The notes: generated by a model from the sequence alone, not told the origin. A DNA stretch of 64,000 nucleotides from Aliiroseovarius pelagivivens (GCF_900302485.1 NZ_OMOI01000001.1:620001-684000), one strand, 5' to 3'. Positions 33,161-42,301 are shown, numbered from the stretch's first letter. Numbers and translations are program-made.

Positions 33161-33919
33161 TCAGTCGAACCCCTTTATCCATGACAGCCCGTCTTCCGTA
33201 GGCCCGGCGGGGTGATATTCGCCACTAACCCAGCCGTCATAGCCTTCGTCATCCAGTTGCCGGAACCACGCGGGATAGTCGATCACACCAGCCACGGGTT
33301 CGTGTCGGTCAGGCAGGCCGCCTACCTGAATATGTCGGGTCAAATGTTTCACCTTCTTCCACGTGGCGGGCATGTCGCCGGTGATCTTGTGGGCGTGATA
33401 AGCATCAAATTGCAGACCCAGATTGGGAGCAGCGACCTCGGCCAGAATGTCTGCTGCCAAATCATAGTCCGACAGGAAATAGCCCGGCATGTCGTCACGG
33501 TTGATCGGCTCGATGGTCAGGCTTTGCTTTGGGGCTTGGGCGCTGGCCCATTTCAGGTTTTCGACAAATGCCGCACGGGCCGTATGCCCGTCCGCCGCGC
33601 CCGCCATGATATGCAGATGCGTTGCGCCAAAGGCCTGCGCAAAGCGTAGTGCGCGCTTGAAGTCATAGCGAAACCGATCCTGCCCGCCCGGTACGGCTGC
33701 AAAGCCGCGAGGGCCACCCGTCCAGTTGGGCGGAGGTGTGTTGATCAACACCATGTGAAGCCCATTTGCAGTCAACCGTCGCTGAATTTCCTGCGCCGCG
33801 TCGTCATAGGGGAACAGCACCTCTACTGCCGTAAATCCGGCCTCGGCAGCGGCCTCGAACCGGTCGAGATACGGCAGTTCAGTGAACAGAAGGGTCAGGT
33901 TGGCGGCGAAACGGGGCAT
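33161..33919 (-). CDS. hyi: Hydroxypyruvate isomerase family protein
   Basis: A 252-residue TIM-barrel sugar isomerase. PRFAANLTLLFTELPYLDRF at the start and VEVLFPYDDAA are typical of Hyi, and the metal ligands are in LTIEPINRDDMPGYFLSD (Glu), LGLQFDAYHAH (Asp, His) and WVSGEYHPAG (Glu). Hyi interconverts hydroxypyruvate and tartronate semialdehyde in glyoxylate metabolism; the related OtnI acts on 2-oxo-tetronate and cannot be fully excluded. No glyoxylate genes lie beside it. Confidence 0.87.
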   Translation of the reverse strand: MPRFAANLTLLFTELPYLDRFEAAAEAGFTAVEVLFPYDDAAQEIQRRLTANGLHMVLINTPPPNWTGGPRGFAAVPGGQDRFRYDFKRALRFAQAFGATHLHIMAGAADGHTARAAFVENLKWASAQAPKQSLTIEPINRDDMPGYFLSDYDLAADILAEVAAPNLGLQFDAYHAHKITGDMPATWKKVKHLTRHIQVGGLPDRHEPVAGVIDYPAWFRQLDDEGYDGWVSGEYHPAGPTEDGLSWIKGFD

Positions 33920-33973
33920 GGCGGGCTTTCAGTATTTTGCGGGTAGCAGAGACAAGCTTGCCGATGGCGGCGC

Positions 33974-34001
33974 TTGACGCAAGGCCTAGGTGATGTAGGA
34001 T
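33974..34001 (+). promoter_or_regulatory. Candidate promoter of the lipoprotein gene at 34026
   Basis: TTGACG and TAGGAT with a 16-base spacer, ending 24 bases before the start codon. Confidence 0.5.
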
Positions 34002-34025
34002 TCCGGCAATTTAAAGGGGTTTTCC

Positions 34026-34493
34026 ATGCGATTTATTCCCGCCCATTTAGCAGTCGTCGCCGTCGTTGCTTTGTCAGCCTGCCAATCCGATCAGGGAAAC
34101 GTCAATGCCCGTGGCGGGGCCAGTTTCTGTGATCGTCTGATTGAATGGCAGAAGGTTGAGGGCAAGGAAGGCACCAAACGCGCTGTCACACGGCCCGAGA
34201 TTTGCGCGCTGAGCCAACCAGGCGCCCTGTGGTTTCGCTCCAAGCAAGTCAGTGGGCAGCTGAAAGGGCGCGAATACTGGCTTCTGGTGCCGCCCAATGA
34301 TCCGCATATCAGCCAGAATGCAATCACGGGCTGGGATCTTCAGGTGCGCCCATTCAGTTATGCGCACGAGTTCTTTTTGGTGCGCAAAGACGGCGCCCGC
34401 CTTCAACCCGCCATTGCCCAAAATGATTGCCCTCGTAAGGCGGTCGGATTGGAAGGGGTTAAAGGCGGAAAGCGGTATTGTCTGACGAACTGA
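34026..34493 (+). CDS. Putative lipoprotein of unknown function
   Basis: A 155-residue exported protein. The signal peptide ends in the lipobox ALSAC (Cys19), predicting a lipid-anchored envelope protein. Three more cysteines (SFCDRL, PEICAL, NDCPRK) and one near the end (RYCLTN) could form two disulfides. No family recognised. It stands alone between hyi and the choline transporter and converges on choV with a 12-base gap. Confidence 0.7.
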   Translation: MRFIPAHLAVVAVVALSACQSDQGNVNARGGASFCDRLIEWQKVEGKEGTKRAVTRPEICALSQPGALWFRSKQVSGQLKGREYWLLVPPNDPHISQNAITGWDLQVRPFSYAHEFFLVRKDGARLQPAIAQNDCPRKAVGLEGVKGGKRYCLTN

Positions 34494-34505
34494 GCCCGCG
34501 CGCGG

Positions 34506-35525
34506 TTAACTGCGGGGGTCCAGTAGACGGGCCATGACAGCGTCTGAGGTGATCCGCCCGACGGGTTGCCCCGCTTCGGTCACGCTGATCTCGTCTTGGC
34601 CAGCTAACGCTTTCATCACCACATCCACGTGGTCTGCCACGTCAACGCTGACCGACGCCGCCGAGGCTCCGTCCGCCATCACATCACGCGCTGTCAGCAC
34701 GCCCAGTGGGTTCATGTGCGCCACGAAGTCCGCCACGTATTCGTTCACGGGATTTGTGAAGATGTCACGGGGCGTGCCGCATTGCACGATACGTCCGCCT
34801 TCCATGATCGCGATGCGGTCGCCCAGTTTGAACGCCTCGTCCAGATCGTGGCTGACGAAGATGATGGTGCGCTTCAGACGTTGCTGAAGTTCGATCAGCT
34901 CGTCCTGCAGACGGGCGCGGATCAGAGGGTCGAGGGCTGAGAAAGGTTCGTCCATCAACAGGATTGGAGCTTGGGTCGCGAAGGCACGTGCCAGACCCAC
35001 ACGCTGTTGCATCCCGCCTGACAGCTCGCCCACTTTGCGATTGGCCCACTCGCTGAGATTTACCAGCTCAAGCTGTTCGTCCACCCGAGCTTTATGTTCG
35101 GCCTTTCCCATGCCGGCAAGTTCCAGCCCCAGCCCGACGTTTTCGCGGACGGTGCGCCACGGCAGAAGGCCGAATTGCTGGAATACCATCGCCACGTGGT
35201 TTTGCCGGATGCGGCGCAATGTACCGGCGTCGGCATTGGTGACGTCCACCAGTCCGTTGCCGTCATTCACGCGCACGCAGCCGCGTACAACAGGGTTCAA
35301 CGCATTCACGCCGCGCAGAAGGGTGGACTTGCCCGAGCCGGACAGGCCCATAAGCACAAGGATTTCGCCTTCGGCTACCGAGAGCGAACAATCGTGGACG
35401 CCCAGCACCTGACCGGTTTCCGTTTTTACGATCGAACGATCTTTGCCCGCGTCCATTGCTGGCAGAGCACTTTTCGGCTTGTCGCCGAAAACGATCGAGA
35501 CATTGTCAAATTCTACAGCGGTCAT
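34506..35525 (-). CDS. choV: Choline ABC transporter, ATP-binding protein
   Basis: A 339-residue ATPase of the osmoprotectant/choline uptake group. Walker A is GLSGSGKSTLL, the signature is LSGGMQQRVGLARA, and Walker B is ILLMDEPFSALDP. A C-terminal CBS-like regulatory region (about 275-339, VADHVDVVMKALAGQDEISV) follows, as in ProV and ChoV. The start overlaps the choW stop by 4 bases. It is the last gene of choX-lysE-choW-choV. Confidence 0.94.
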   Translation of the reverse strand: MTAVEFDNVSIVFGDKPKSALPAMDAGKDRSIVKTETGQVLGVHDCSLSVAEGEILVLMGLSGSGKSTLLRGVNALNPVVRGCVRVNDGNGLVDVTNADAGTLRRIRQNHVAMVFQQFGLLPWRTVRENVGLGLELAGMGKAEHKARVDEQLELVNLSEWANRKVGELSGGMQQRVGLARAFATQAPILLMDEPFSALDPLIRARLQDELIELQQRLKRTIIFVSHDLDEAFKLGDRIAIMEGGRIVQCGTPRDIFTNPVNEYVADFVAHMNPLGVLTARDVMADGASAASVSVDVADHVDVVMKALAGQDEISVTEAGQPVGRITSDAVMARLLDPRS

Positions 35526-36358
35526 GATTTGCTCTCCACACGCAGCATTCGGTCAAGGGCGATGGCAACCGCCACGATGACCAATCCGCTTTCAAAGCCC
35601 AGCGAGGCGTTCACTGTATTCAGGGCACGCACCACCGGCACACCAAGGCCGTCCGCGCCAACAAGAGCCGCGATAACGACCATCGACAGTGACAACATGA
35701 TGGTCTGGTTCAGGCCCGTCATGATTTGCGGGAAAGCCGAGGGAAGCTCGATCTTCCACAGGGTTTGCATCCGAGTCGCACCGAACGCCTGTCCTGCTTC
35801 GGTCAGCGCCGTTGGCACTTGGCTGACGCCCAGTTGGGTCAGACGGATCGGTGCGGGAATGACGAAGATGAATGTGGCCACAAGACCCGGCACCATGCCG
35901 ATGCCAAACAGCACGATCATCGGGATCAGGTACACAAAGGTCGGGATCGTCTGCATCATATCCAGAATAGGCAGGATCCCTTGGAAGAAGCGCGGACGAT
36001 GGGCGGCATAAATGCCGATCGGCACACCAACGCCCATACAGAACAGGACCGAGAAGACGATCAGCGTCAGGCTTTCGGTGGTCTCTTCCCAGTACCCTTG
36101 GTTCAGCACGTAAAGGAAGCACAGCACGACGACGATAACGCGACCCCAGCTGCGTTGGATGTAGAAGGTCAGCGCCCCCAGCATCGCCACGATCAGCAGG
36201 GCAGGCGGGTATTGCAGCAGCCAAAGGAACCCGTCGATCCCGTCGCTGAGCACGTCGTCGACGAAGTCAAAGAAGGGGCCAAATGCATCGGTCAGCCAGT
36301 CAAATCCATCCGAGATGGTTTTGCCGACCGGAATTTTGGTATCTGTCATCCAGTCCAC
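35522..36358 (-). CDS. choW: Choline ABC transporter, permease protein
   Basis: A 278-residue inner-membrane permease of the ProW/ChoW type, with about six membrane helices and the cytoplasmic coupling loop AFGATRMQTLWKIELPSAFP (the EAA region). The extracytoplasmic N-terminal stretch is of the length seen in ChoW (WMTDTKIPVGKTISDGFDWL). It overlaps choV by 4 bases and begins 3 bases after the lysE stop, so all are translated together. Confidence 0.93.
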   Translation of the reverse strand: MDWMTDTKIPVGKTISDGFDWLTDAFGPFFDFVDDVLSDGIDGFLWLLQYPPALLIVAMLGALTFYIQRSWGRVIVVVLCFLYVLNQGYWEETTESLTLIVFSVLFCMGVGVPIGIYAAHRPRFFQGILPILDMMQTIPTFVYLIPMIVLFGIGMVPGLVATFIFVIPAPIRLTQLGVSQVPTALTEAGQAFGATRMQTLWKIELPSAFPQIMTGLNQTIMLSLSMVVIAALVGADGLGVPVVRALNTVNASLGFESGLVIVAVAIALDRMLRVESKS

Positions 36359-36361
36359 GTG

Positions 36362-36976
36362 TCAGTGCCTTTCATTTAGGGCCAGGGCAAGGCCAGAGAA
36401 GATCAGGAAACCGCCAACGCCCTTGTTCAGGTTGTGCAGGCGGTTCGGGGTCAGAAGGCCTTGGAAGCCTGCGCCAAACCCCGCGTATAGCGCAACGGCA
36501 AGACACTCGAGCACCAAGAACAACCCGCCCAGAAGCGCGTATTGCGGGGCGAGCGGTTGGGTAAGATCAGTGAATTGCGGGAAGAAAGCGGTGAAGATCG
36601 CGATGGCTTTTGGGTTGCCAATGGCGATCAGGAAGTCGCGGCGGATAAGCGTTGTGACCGGTTCGTCCGATCGGGCATAGATCTCGGCCTGCGGTTTCGC
36701 GCGCCACATGCGCCACCCAACATAGACTAGATAGGCCGCGCCCGCATATTTCACCGCGTTGAATGCGGTTTCCGAGGCGGCCAGAACAGCTCCCAGACCA
36801 ATGCCGACCAAAAGGATCATTGCTGCGAAGGGCAGCATACGGCCCATTCCACCAGCGAGTCCTACCAAAAGCCCACGCCGCGCGGCGTTCGAGAATGCCA
36901 ACACATTATTGGGCCCCGGCGCAATGTTAAGCGCGAAGCAGGCCGGAATGAACAAGGCAAGCGTGGCAAGTGTCAT
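36362..36976 (-). CDS. LysE/RhtB family exporter inside the choline operon
   Basis: A 204-residue inner-membrane exporter with about six helices. FIPACFALNIAPGPNNVLAF is the family start (the conserved N-x-x-P-G-P element), and FLIAIGNPKAIAIFTAFFPQF is the second signature. LysE proteins export amino acids or related zwitterions. Its position between choX and choW is unusual: an exporter inside an uptake operon, possibly a relief valve for choline or glycine betaine, which is inference. The ATG at 36976 was chosen; no strong ribosome site is visible. A strong hairpin lies just upstream. Confidence 0.88.
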   Translation of the reverse strand: MTLATLALFIPACFALNIAPGPNNVLAFSNAARRGLLVGLAGGMGRMLPFAAMILLVGIGLGAVLAASETAFNAVKYAGAAYLVYVGWRMWRAKPQAEIYARSDEPVTTLIRRDFLIAIGNPKAIAIFTAFFPQFTDLTQPLAPQYALLGGLFLVLECLAVALYAGFGAGFQGLLTPNRLHNLNKGVGGFLIFSGLALALNERH

Positions 36977-37004
36977 ATCTGGTTCTTCAGGATGTTCGAA
37001 AAGA

Positions 37005-37032
37005 AACGCGCCGGGGATAACCCCGGCGCGTT
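37005..37032 (-). terminator. 12-bp stem attenuator between choX and lysE
   Basis: A perfect 12-bp inverted repeat (AACGCGCCGGGG, 4-base loop, CCCCGGCGCGTT) followed on the minus strand by TCTTTTC. It lies 16 bases after the choX stop and is inside the operon, so it probably works as a partial terminator that keeps the binding protein in excess over the transporter. Confidence 0.85.
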
Positions 37033-37048
37033 CCAAATCGTGTTGGGT

Positions 37049-37981
37049 TTACATGCCCAGCGAAGCTTTGACTGCAGCCACGGCATCGCCACCGTCTTTG
37101 GTGGTCACGCCGTCCAGCCATGCCATGTAAGCATCGGGGTTGGCGGCCAGCCATGCTTTTGCAGCGTCGGCGGGATCTTGGCCGTCATTCAGGATGGCGC
37201 CCATGATCTCGTTTTCCATTGCCAGCGAGAAGCTGAGGTTTTGCAGCAGCTTACCGGTGTTGGCGCATTCAGCGACGTAACCTGCACGGGTGTTGGTGTC
37301 GACCACGGCACCACCCAGATTGGGGCCGAAGAAATCGTCGCCGCCGGTCAGATAGGACATCTCGAAGTTGGCGTTCATCGGGTGGGGTTCCCAGCCAAGG
37401 AAGACGATCGGCTCGCCTTTTTTGTCGGCGCGGGCAACCTGTGCCAGCATACCCTGTTCCGAGCTTTCAGCCACTTCAAAGCCCTCAAGGCCAAACGAGT
37501 TGCCGTCGATCATCGACTGGATCAGGCGGTTGCCGTCATTGCCCGGCTCGATGCCATAGATCTTGCCTTCCAGCGCATCTGCTTTGGCGGCGATGTCAGC
37601 GAAATCCTTGATGCCCATATCGGCTGCGGCCTTGTTTACGGCCAGCGTGTACTTGGCGCCTTCAAGGTTGGTGCGCACGGTGTCGACGGTGCCAGCTTCA
37701 CGGTAAGGGGCAATGTCGGCTTCCATGGTGGGCATCCAGTTGCCCAGGAATACGTCAATGTCACCCTCGGCCATCGAGGTGTAGGTCACAGGCACGGACA
37801 GGACCTTGATGTCGGTCTCGTAACCCAGTGCTTCCAGAACAACGGTGGTTGCTGCGGTCGTGGCGGTGATGTCGGTCCAACCCACATCCGAGAAGGTCAC
37901 TTCATCACAGTGGCCATCTGCAAAAGCAGTGCTGGCTGCAGCTGTAAGTGCAATAGCGGAAAGAGTGGTTCTAAGTTTCAT
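37049..37981 (-). CDS. choX: Choline ABC transporter, substrate-binding protein
   Basis: A 310-residue periplasmic binding protein. The signal peptide is cleaved after ASTAFA. Aromatic residues expected for choline boxes are present in DVGWTDITATTA, LGNWMPTMEADI and FLGWEPHPMNANF. It belongs to the OpuAC/ChoX family and is the first gene of the operon. It is divergent from betI, 185 bases apart, and a BetI-box-like palindrome lies between them, so choline import and oxidation are probably co-regulated. Confidence 0.94.
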   Translation of the reverse strand: MKLRTTLSAIALTAAASTAFADGHCDEVTFSDVGWTDITATTAATTVVLEALGYETDIKVLSVPVTYTSMAEGDIDVFLGNWMPTMEADIAPYREAGTVDTVRTNLEGAKYTLAVNKAAADMGIKDFADIAAKADALEGKIYGIEPGNDGNRLIQSMIDGNSFGLEGFEVAESSEQGMLAQVARADKKGEPIVFLGWEPHPMNANFEMSYLTGGDDFFGPNLGGAVVDTNTRAGYVAECANTGKLLQNLSFSLAMENEIMGAILNDGQDPADAAKAWLAANPDAYMAWLDGVTTKDGGDAVAAVKASLGM

Positions 37982-38108
37982 GTGTTCGCTCCCTGTTTTG
38001 GTGCGGTTTTGCTTGGCCGGGGCCTGCTTACACAGACCTCTCGGCGTGACCCTAACGCAGGCTGCGCAAAGGTGGAACCGGCTTCATTGGCGCAGACGGT
38101 GCTTTTTA

Positions 38109-38128
38109 TTGATTGACGAGTCAATTAA
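38109..38128. promoter_or_regulatory. BetI-box-like palindrome
   Basis: TTGATTGACGAGTCAATTAA: a perfect core ATTGAC-GA-GTCAAT with outer TT/AA. The ATTGA repeats agree with known BetI operators. It lies 38 bases before betI and 127 before choX. Confidence 0.7.
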
Positions 38129-38166
38129 AAAAAGCAACCCTGTCTTACCGCAAATCGGAGAGGCAT

Positions 38167-38748
38167 ATGCCAAAGCTGGGGATGGAACCCATTCGGAAAG
38201 GCGCGCTGGTGCAGGCCACGATCGACGAGATCGGCCGCGCTGGAAGCCTTGACGTGACCGTGACGCAAATCGCCAAGCGCGCTGGAGTATCCAGCGCCTT
38301 GGCGCATCACTATTTCGGTGGGAAGGATCAGATCTTTCTAGCCGCGATGCGTCACATTCTGTCGGTCTATGGCGCGCAGGTGCGTGCTGCCGTGTTGGGG
38401 GCAAAAACCCCACGCGAGCGGGTCGAGGCCATCATTCGCGCCAACTTTGAAGCGGGTAACTTCCGCCCCGAGGTAATCAGTGCGTGGCTGAATTTTTATG
38501 TGATGTCTCAAAGCAATGACGGTGCGCGGCGACTTCTGCGCGTCTATCAGCACCGGCTGCATTCGAACCTTGTGCATGATCTGCGCCCCTTGGTGAGCGA
38601 TGACGCGCACGAGGTGGCGGATACGCTGGCCTCGATGATTGACGGGCTCTATATCCGCCACGCCCTTCGCGAAGAAACCCCAAGCGGCAAACGCGCCTGT
38701 GATCGAGTTCTGGCTTGCCTTGATATCATTTTGGAGACCCACGCATGA
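38167..38748 (+). CDS. betI: Transcriptional repressor BetI
   Basis: A 193-residue TetR-type repressor that senses choline. The N terminus PKLGMEPIRKGALVQATIDEI and the helix-turn-helix VTQIAKRAGVSSALAHHYFG match BetI closely. GGAGAGG precedes the ATG at 38167. It overlaps betC by 4 bases. It probably represses the betICA genes and the divergent choX operon through the palindrome at 38109-38128. Confidence 0.95.
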   Translation: MPKLGMEPIRKGALVQATIDEIGRAGSLDVTVTQIAKRAGVSSALAHHYFGGKDQIFLAAMRHILSVYGAQVRAAVLGAKTPRERVEAIIRANFEAGNFRPEVISAWLNFYVMSQSNDGARRLLRVYQHRLHSNLVHDLRPLVSDDAHEVADTLASMIDGLYIRHALREETPSGKRACDRVLACLDIILETHA

Positions 38749-40253
38749 CCTCGCCGAATATCCTGATCATTATGGTGGATCAGTTGAACGGGACGCTTTT
38801 CCCGGATGGACCAGCGGATTGGCTGCATGCTCCTAATCTGAAAAAACTGGCCGAACGTTCGGTCCGATTTAAGAACGCCTATACCGCCAGCCCGCTTTGC
38901 GCGCCGGGGCGGGCCAGTTTCATGTCGGGCCTGCTGCCGCGCCGGACCAAGGTCTATGACAACGCGGCAGAATTCGCGTCTGACATTCCGACCTATGCGC
39001 ACCACCTACGCCGCGCGGGCTATCAGACCGCGCTGTCTGGCAAGATGCACTTCGTTGGCCCCGACCAGATGCACGGCTTCGAGGAACGTCTAACTACCGA
39101 TATTTACCCCGCCGATTTCGGCTGGACGCCCGACTATCGCAAACCAGGCGAGCGGATCGAATGGTGGTATCACAACATGGGATCCGTCACGGGGGCCGGG
39201 GTCGCCGAGATCTCGAACCAGATGGAGTATGATGACGAGGTGGCGTACAACGCTTGCGCCAAACTTTATGATCTGGCGCGCGGTCATGACGATCGCCCGT
39301 GGTGCCTGACCGTCAGCTTTACTCACCCGCATGATCCCTATGTTGCGCGTCGCAAATATTGGGATCTCTACGAGGATTGCGACCACCTGCTGCCCGAAGT
39401 GCCCGCGATGGATTATGAAGATCACGACCCGCACGCACAGCGCATTTTCGATGCCAACGACTGGCGCAATTTCGACATCACCGAAGAAGATATCCGCCGC
39501 TCGCGCCGCGCGTATTTCGCCAATATCTCGTATCTGGACGACAAGGTCGGCGAGATGCTGGATATTCTGGAAAGCACCCGCCAAGAGGCGACCATTCTGT
39601 TCGTCTCGGACCATGGCGACATGCTGGGCGAGCGTGGGTTGTGGTTCAAAATGAACTTCTATGAAGGCTCGGCGCGCGTGCCGTTGATGATCTCGGCACC
39701 GGGGCTTGAGCCTGGGCTGGTCGAGACGCCCGTTTCGACGCTGGACGTCACCCCCACCATGGCCGATCTGGCCGGGATTTCGCTGGACGAAGTGAAGCCG
39801 TGGGTGGATGGCGAAAGCCTTGTGCCGCTGGCGGGGGGCGAAGAACGCACCAGCCCTGTGGCGATGGAGTACGCCGCCGAGGCGTCCTATGCGCCGCTTG
39901 TGTCACTGCGCTATGGCAAGTGGAAATACAATCGCTGCGCGCTGGACCCGGATCAACTGTTTGATCTGGAAGCCGACCCACATGAGTTGGTGAATCTGGC
40001 CGAAGATCCTGAACATCAGGGCACGCTGACTTCGCTGCGCGCGAAGTCGGAAGCCCGCTGGGATCTGGACGCGTATGACAATGAAGTGCGTGAAAGCCAG
40101 GCCCGCCGCTGGGTGGTCTATGAAGCCCTGCGCAACGGCGCATACTTCCCATGGGACTATCAGCCGCTGCGCAAAGCGTCCGAACGCTACATGCGCAACC
40201 ACATGAACCTCGACAATGTTGAAGAGAATGCTCGCTTCCCCCGTGGCGAGTAA
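38745..40253 (+). CDS. betC: Choline sulfatase
   Basis: A 502-residue type I sulfatase that hydrolyses choline-O-sulfate to choline and sulfate. The formylglycine signature is LCAPGRASFMSG with Cys52, which must be modified by a formylglycine-generating enzyme not found here. NILIIMVDQLNGTLF supplies the metal aspartate, and FVSDHGDMLGERGLWFK the second metal site. The C-terminal NHMNLDNVEENARFPRG region matches choline sulfatases. No signal peptide, so it acts in the cytosol on imported substrate. Confidence 0.95.
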   Translation: MTSPNILIIMVDQLNGTLFPDGPADWLHAPNLKKLAERSVRFKNAYTASPLCAPGRASFMSGLLPRRTKVYDNAAEFASDIPTYAHHLRRAGYQTALSGKMHFVGPDQMHGFEERLTTDIYPADFGWTPDYRKPGERIEWWYHNMGSVTGAGVAEISNQMEYDDEVAYNACAKLYDLARGHDDRPWCLTVSFTHPHDPYVARRKYWDLYEDCDHLLPEVPAMDYEDHDPHAQRIFDANDWRNFDITEEDIRRSRRAYFANISYLDDKVGEMLDILESTRQEATILFVSDHGDMLGERGLWFKMNFYEGSARVPLMISAPGLEPGLVETPVSTLDVTPTMADLAGISLDEVKPWVDGESLVPLAGGEERTSPVAMEYAAEASYAPLVSLRYGKWKYNRCALDPDQLFDLEADPHELVNLAEDPEHQGTLTSLRAKSEARWDLDAYDNEVRESQARRWVVYEALRNGAYFPWDYQPLRKASERYMRNHMNLDNVEENARFPRGE

Positions 40254-40275
40254 CCCCTGAACTGACGGAAATACA

Positions 40276-41931
40276 ATGCAAGCAGAATACATCATCGTTG
40301 GCGCCGGCAGCGCAGGCTGTGCAATGGCCTATCGGCTGGCGGAAGCAGGTAAACGAGTTCTGGTGATTGAACATGGCGGCACCGATGCCGGGCCGTTCAT
40401 TCAGATGCCCGCGGCGCTGAGCTATCCCATGAACATGAAGACCTATGACTGGGGCTTCCAGACCGAACCCGAGCCGCATCTGGGTAACCGCACGCTGGTG
40501 ACGCCGCGCGGCAAAGTCGTTGGTGGGTCTAGCTCGATCAACGGGATGGTCTATGTGCGCGGCCATGCGAAGGACTTTGATCACTGGGCCGAGCAGGGCG
40601 CAGATGGCTGGTCCTATGCCGACGTGCTGCCATACTTCAAACGGCAGGAAAGCTGGCATGACAGTGGGCATGGCGGCGACGCAGATTGGCGCGGCACCGA
40701 TGGCCCGTTGCACGTAACCCGTGGTCCGCGCAAGAACCCGCTGTTTCACGCCTTTGTCGAGGCCGGGAAGCAAGCGGGCTATCAGGTCACCGACGACTAT
40801 AACGGGCAGAAACAGGAAGGCTTCGGCCCGATGGAGCAGACCGTTTGGAAAGGTCGTCGATGGTCAGCGGCCAACGCCTATATTCGTCCCGCGTTGGAAC
40901 GGGAAAACTGCGAACTGATCCGCGCCTTCGCCCGCAAGATTGTCATCGAAGATGGACGCGCGGTGGGTGTGGAAGTGGAACGCGGCGGCAAGATCGAAGT
41001 GATCCGCGCCGAGGCCGAGGTGATCATCGCGGCAAGTTCGATCAACTCACCCAAACTGCTGATGCTTTCGGGGATCGGTCCGGCGGCGCATCTGAACGAA
41101 CACGGGATCGAGGTTGTCGCCGACCGCGCTGGTGTTGGCCAGAACCTGCAAGACCATCTTGAGGTCTATATGCAGTATGCCTCGAAGAAGCCGATTACGC
41201 TCTATCGCTATTGGAACCTCGTCTGGAAGGGTATTCTTGGTGCGCAGTGGCTGTTTACCAAGACCGGTCTGGGCGCGTCGAACCAGTTCGAAAGCGCGGC
41301 CTTCATCCGCTCGCGTAAAGGGGTCGAGTATCCGGACATCCAGTACCACTTCTTGCCGATCGCCGTGCGTTATGACGGTCAGGCAGCAGCGGAAGGCCAC
41401 GGGTTCCAGGCGCATACCGGGCCAATGCGGTCGCCATCGCGTGGGGAAATCACGCTGAAATCGGCGGACCCGAAAGATGCCCCGCGCATCTTCTTTAACT
41501 ACATGTCGACCGATCAGGATTGGGAGGACTTCCGCACCTGTATCCGCCTGACCCGCGAAATCTTCTCGCAACCCGCGTTCGAGCCCTTTGTGAAATTCGA
41601 GATCCAGCCGGGCAACGCGCTGCAAACGGATGACGAGATCGATAGCTTCATCCGCGAACACGCCGAAAGCGCCTATCACCCTTGCGGGACGTGCCGCATG
41701 GGCCGTGCCGATGATCCGATGGCGGTGGTCGACCCGGAACTGCGGGTGATCGGAGTTGATGGACTGCGTGTTGCCGACAGCTCGGTCTTCCCGCGCATTA
41801 CCAACGGCAACTTGAACGGTCCGTCGATCATGGTTGGGGAAAAGGCGTCTGACCATATTCTGGGCCGTCGTCTTCCATCTGCAAATGACGAACCGTGGAT
41901 CCACCCAGATTGGCAAAATTCACAGCGATAA
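40276..41931 (+). CDS. betA: Choline dehydrogenase
   Basis: A 551-residue FAD flavoprotein of the GMC family that oxidises choline to betaine aldehyde at the membrane. The FAD site [18 protein letters not shown] opens the protein. The GMC signature [15 protein letters not shown] follows, and HPCGTCRMG near the end contains the catalytic His region. The gene follows betC by 22 bases. No betB (betaine aldehyde dehydrogenase) follows within the window, so the second step must be encoded elsewhere or done by BetA. Confidence 0.95.
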   Translation: MQAEYIIVGAGSAGCAMAYRLAEAGKRVLVIEHGGTDAGPFIQMPAALSYPMNMKTYDWGFQTEPEPHLGNRTLVTPRGKVVGGSSSINGMVYVRGHAKDFDHWAEQGADGWSYADVLPYFKRQESWHDSGHGGDADWRGTDGPLHVTRGPRKNPLFHAFVEAGKQAGYQVTDDYNGQKQEGFGPMEQTVWKGRRWSAANAYIRPALERENCELIRAFARKIVIEDGRAVGVEVERGGKIEVIRAEAEVIIAASSINSPKLLMLSGIGPAAHLNEHGIEVVADRAGVGQNLQDHLEVYMQYASKKPITLYRYWNLVWKGILGAQWLFTKTGLGASNQFESAAFIRSRKGVEYPDIQYHFLPIAVRYDGQAAAEGHGFQAHTGPMRSPSRGEITLKSADPKDAPRIFFNYMSTDQDWEDFRTCIRLTREIFSQPAFEPFVKFEIQPGNALQTDDEIDSFIREHAESAYHPCGTCRMGRADDPMAVVDPELRVIGVDGLRVADSSVFPRITNGNLNGPSIMVGEKASDHILGRRLPSANDEPWIHPDWQNSQR

Positions 41932-41940
41932 GTGCGTGAC

Positions 41941-41954
41941 TTGATCCCTGTCAA
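41941..41954 (+). promoter_or_regulatory. FNR/FnrL-like box upstream of ydcH
   Basis: TTGAT-CCCT-GTCAA, 9 of 10 matches to the FNR consensus TTGAT-N4-ATCAA, with the one change (G for A) common in Rhodobacter FnrL sites. It starts 10 bases after betA. Confidence 0.55.
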
Positions 41955-42000
41955 AGCGGGGGGTGTTTGGTGGACGCAAACTCCCCCTGACTTTTGACAG
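41948..42000 (+). promoter_or_regulatory. Large imperfect hairpin in the ydcH leader
   Basis: Outer arms CTGTCAAA/TTTTGACAG and inner arms GGGGGTGTTTG/CAAACTCCCCC (one mismatch) can fold as one 53-base structure around a 7-base loop. There is no U-run. The ribosome site of ydcH (AGAGGAG) starts immediately after the 3' arm, and the 5' arm overlaps the FNR-like box. Confidence 0.6.
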
Positions 42001-42013
42001 AGGAGACACGCGA

Positions 42014-42253
42014 ATGTCACATACCCCGCATGAGCTGAACGAGGAATTCCCCGAATTCGTCGAGAAAATGAGCGAAATGAAGCAGTCAGATGCGCATTTC
42101 TCGAAACTGGCGGACGATTACCACGACGTGAATCGTGCGATTCACCGCGCCGAAACCAATGTTGAGCCGACCGACCAGTTCAACGAAGAAGACATGCGCA
42201 AAAAACGCGCAGCCCTGAAAGACGAAATCTATCGGATGCTGTCGGCTGCCTAA
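42014..42253 (+). CDS. YdcH family (DUF465) small helical protein
   Basis: A 79-residue, strongly charged helical protein. FPEFVEKMSEMKQSDAHFSK and the later EEDMRKKRAALKDEIYRML are the two DUF465 helices. The family has no proven function. AGAGGAG precedes the ATG. An FNR-like box and a large hairpin sit upstream, and a terminator follows, so the gene is probably its own transcript. Confidence 0.88.
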   Translation: MSHTPHELNEEFPEFVEKMSEMKQSDAHFSKLADDYHDVNRAIHRAETNVEPTDQFNEEDMRKKRAALKDEIYRMLSAA

Positions 42254-42275
42254 ACGCCGCCATTACGAGGGACAG

Positions 42276-42301
42276 AAGGCCGGGCATTGCCCGGCCTTTT
42301 T
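42276..42301 (+). terminator. Terminator of ydcH
   Basis: A 10-bp perfect stem (AAGGCCGGGC, loop ATT, GCCCGGCCTT) followed by five T, 22 bases after the ydcH stop. The opposite strand lacks a comparable tail. Confidence 0.92.
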
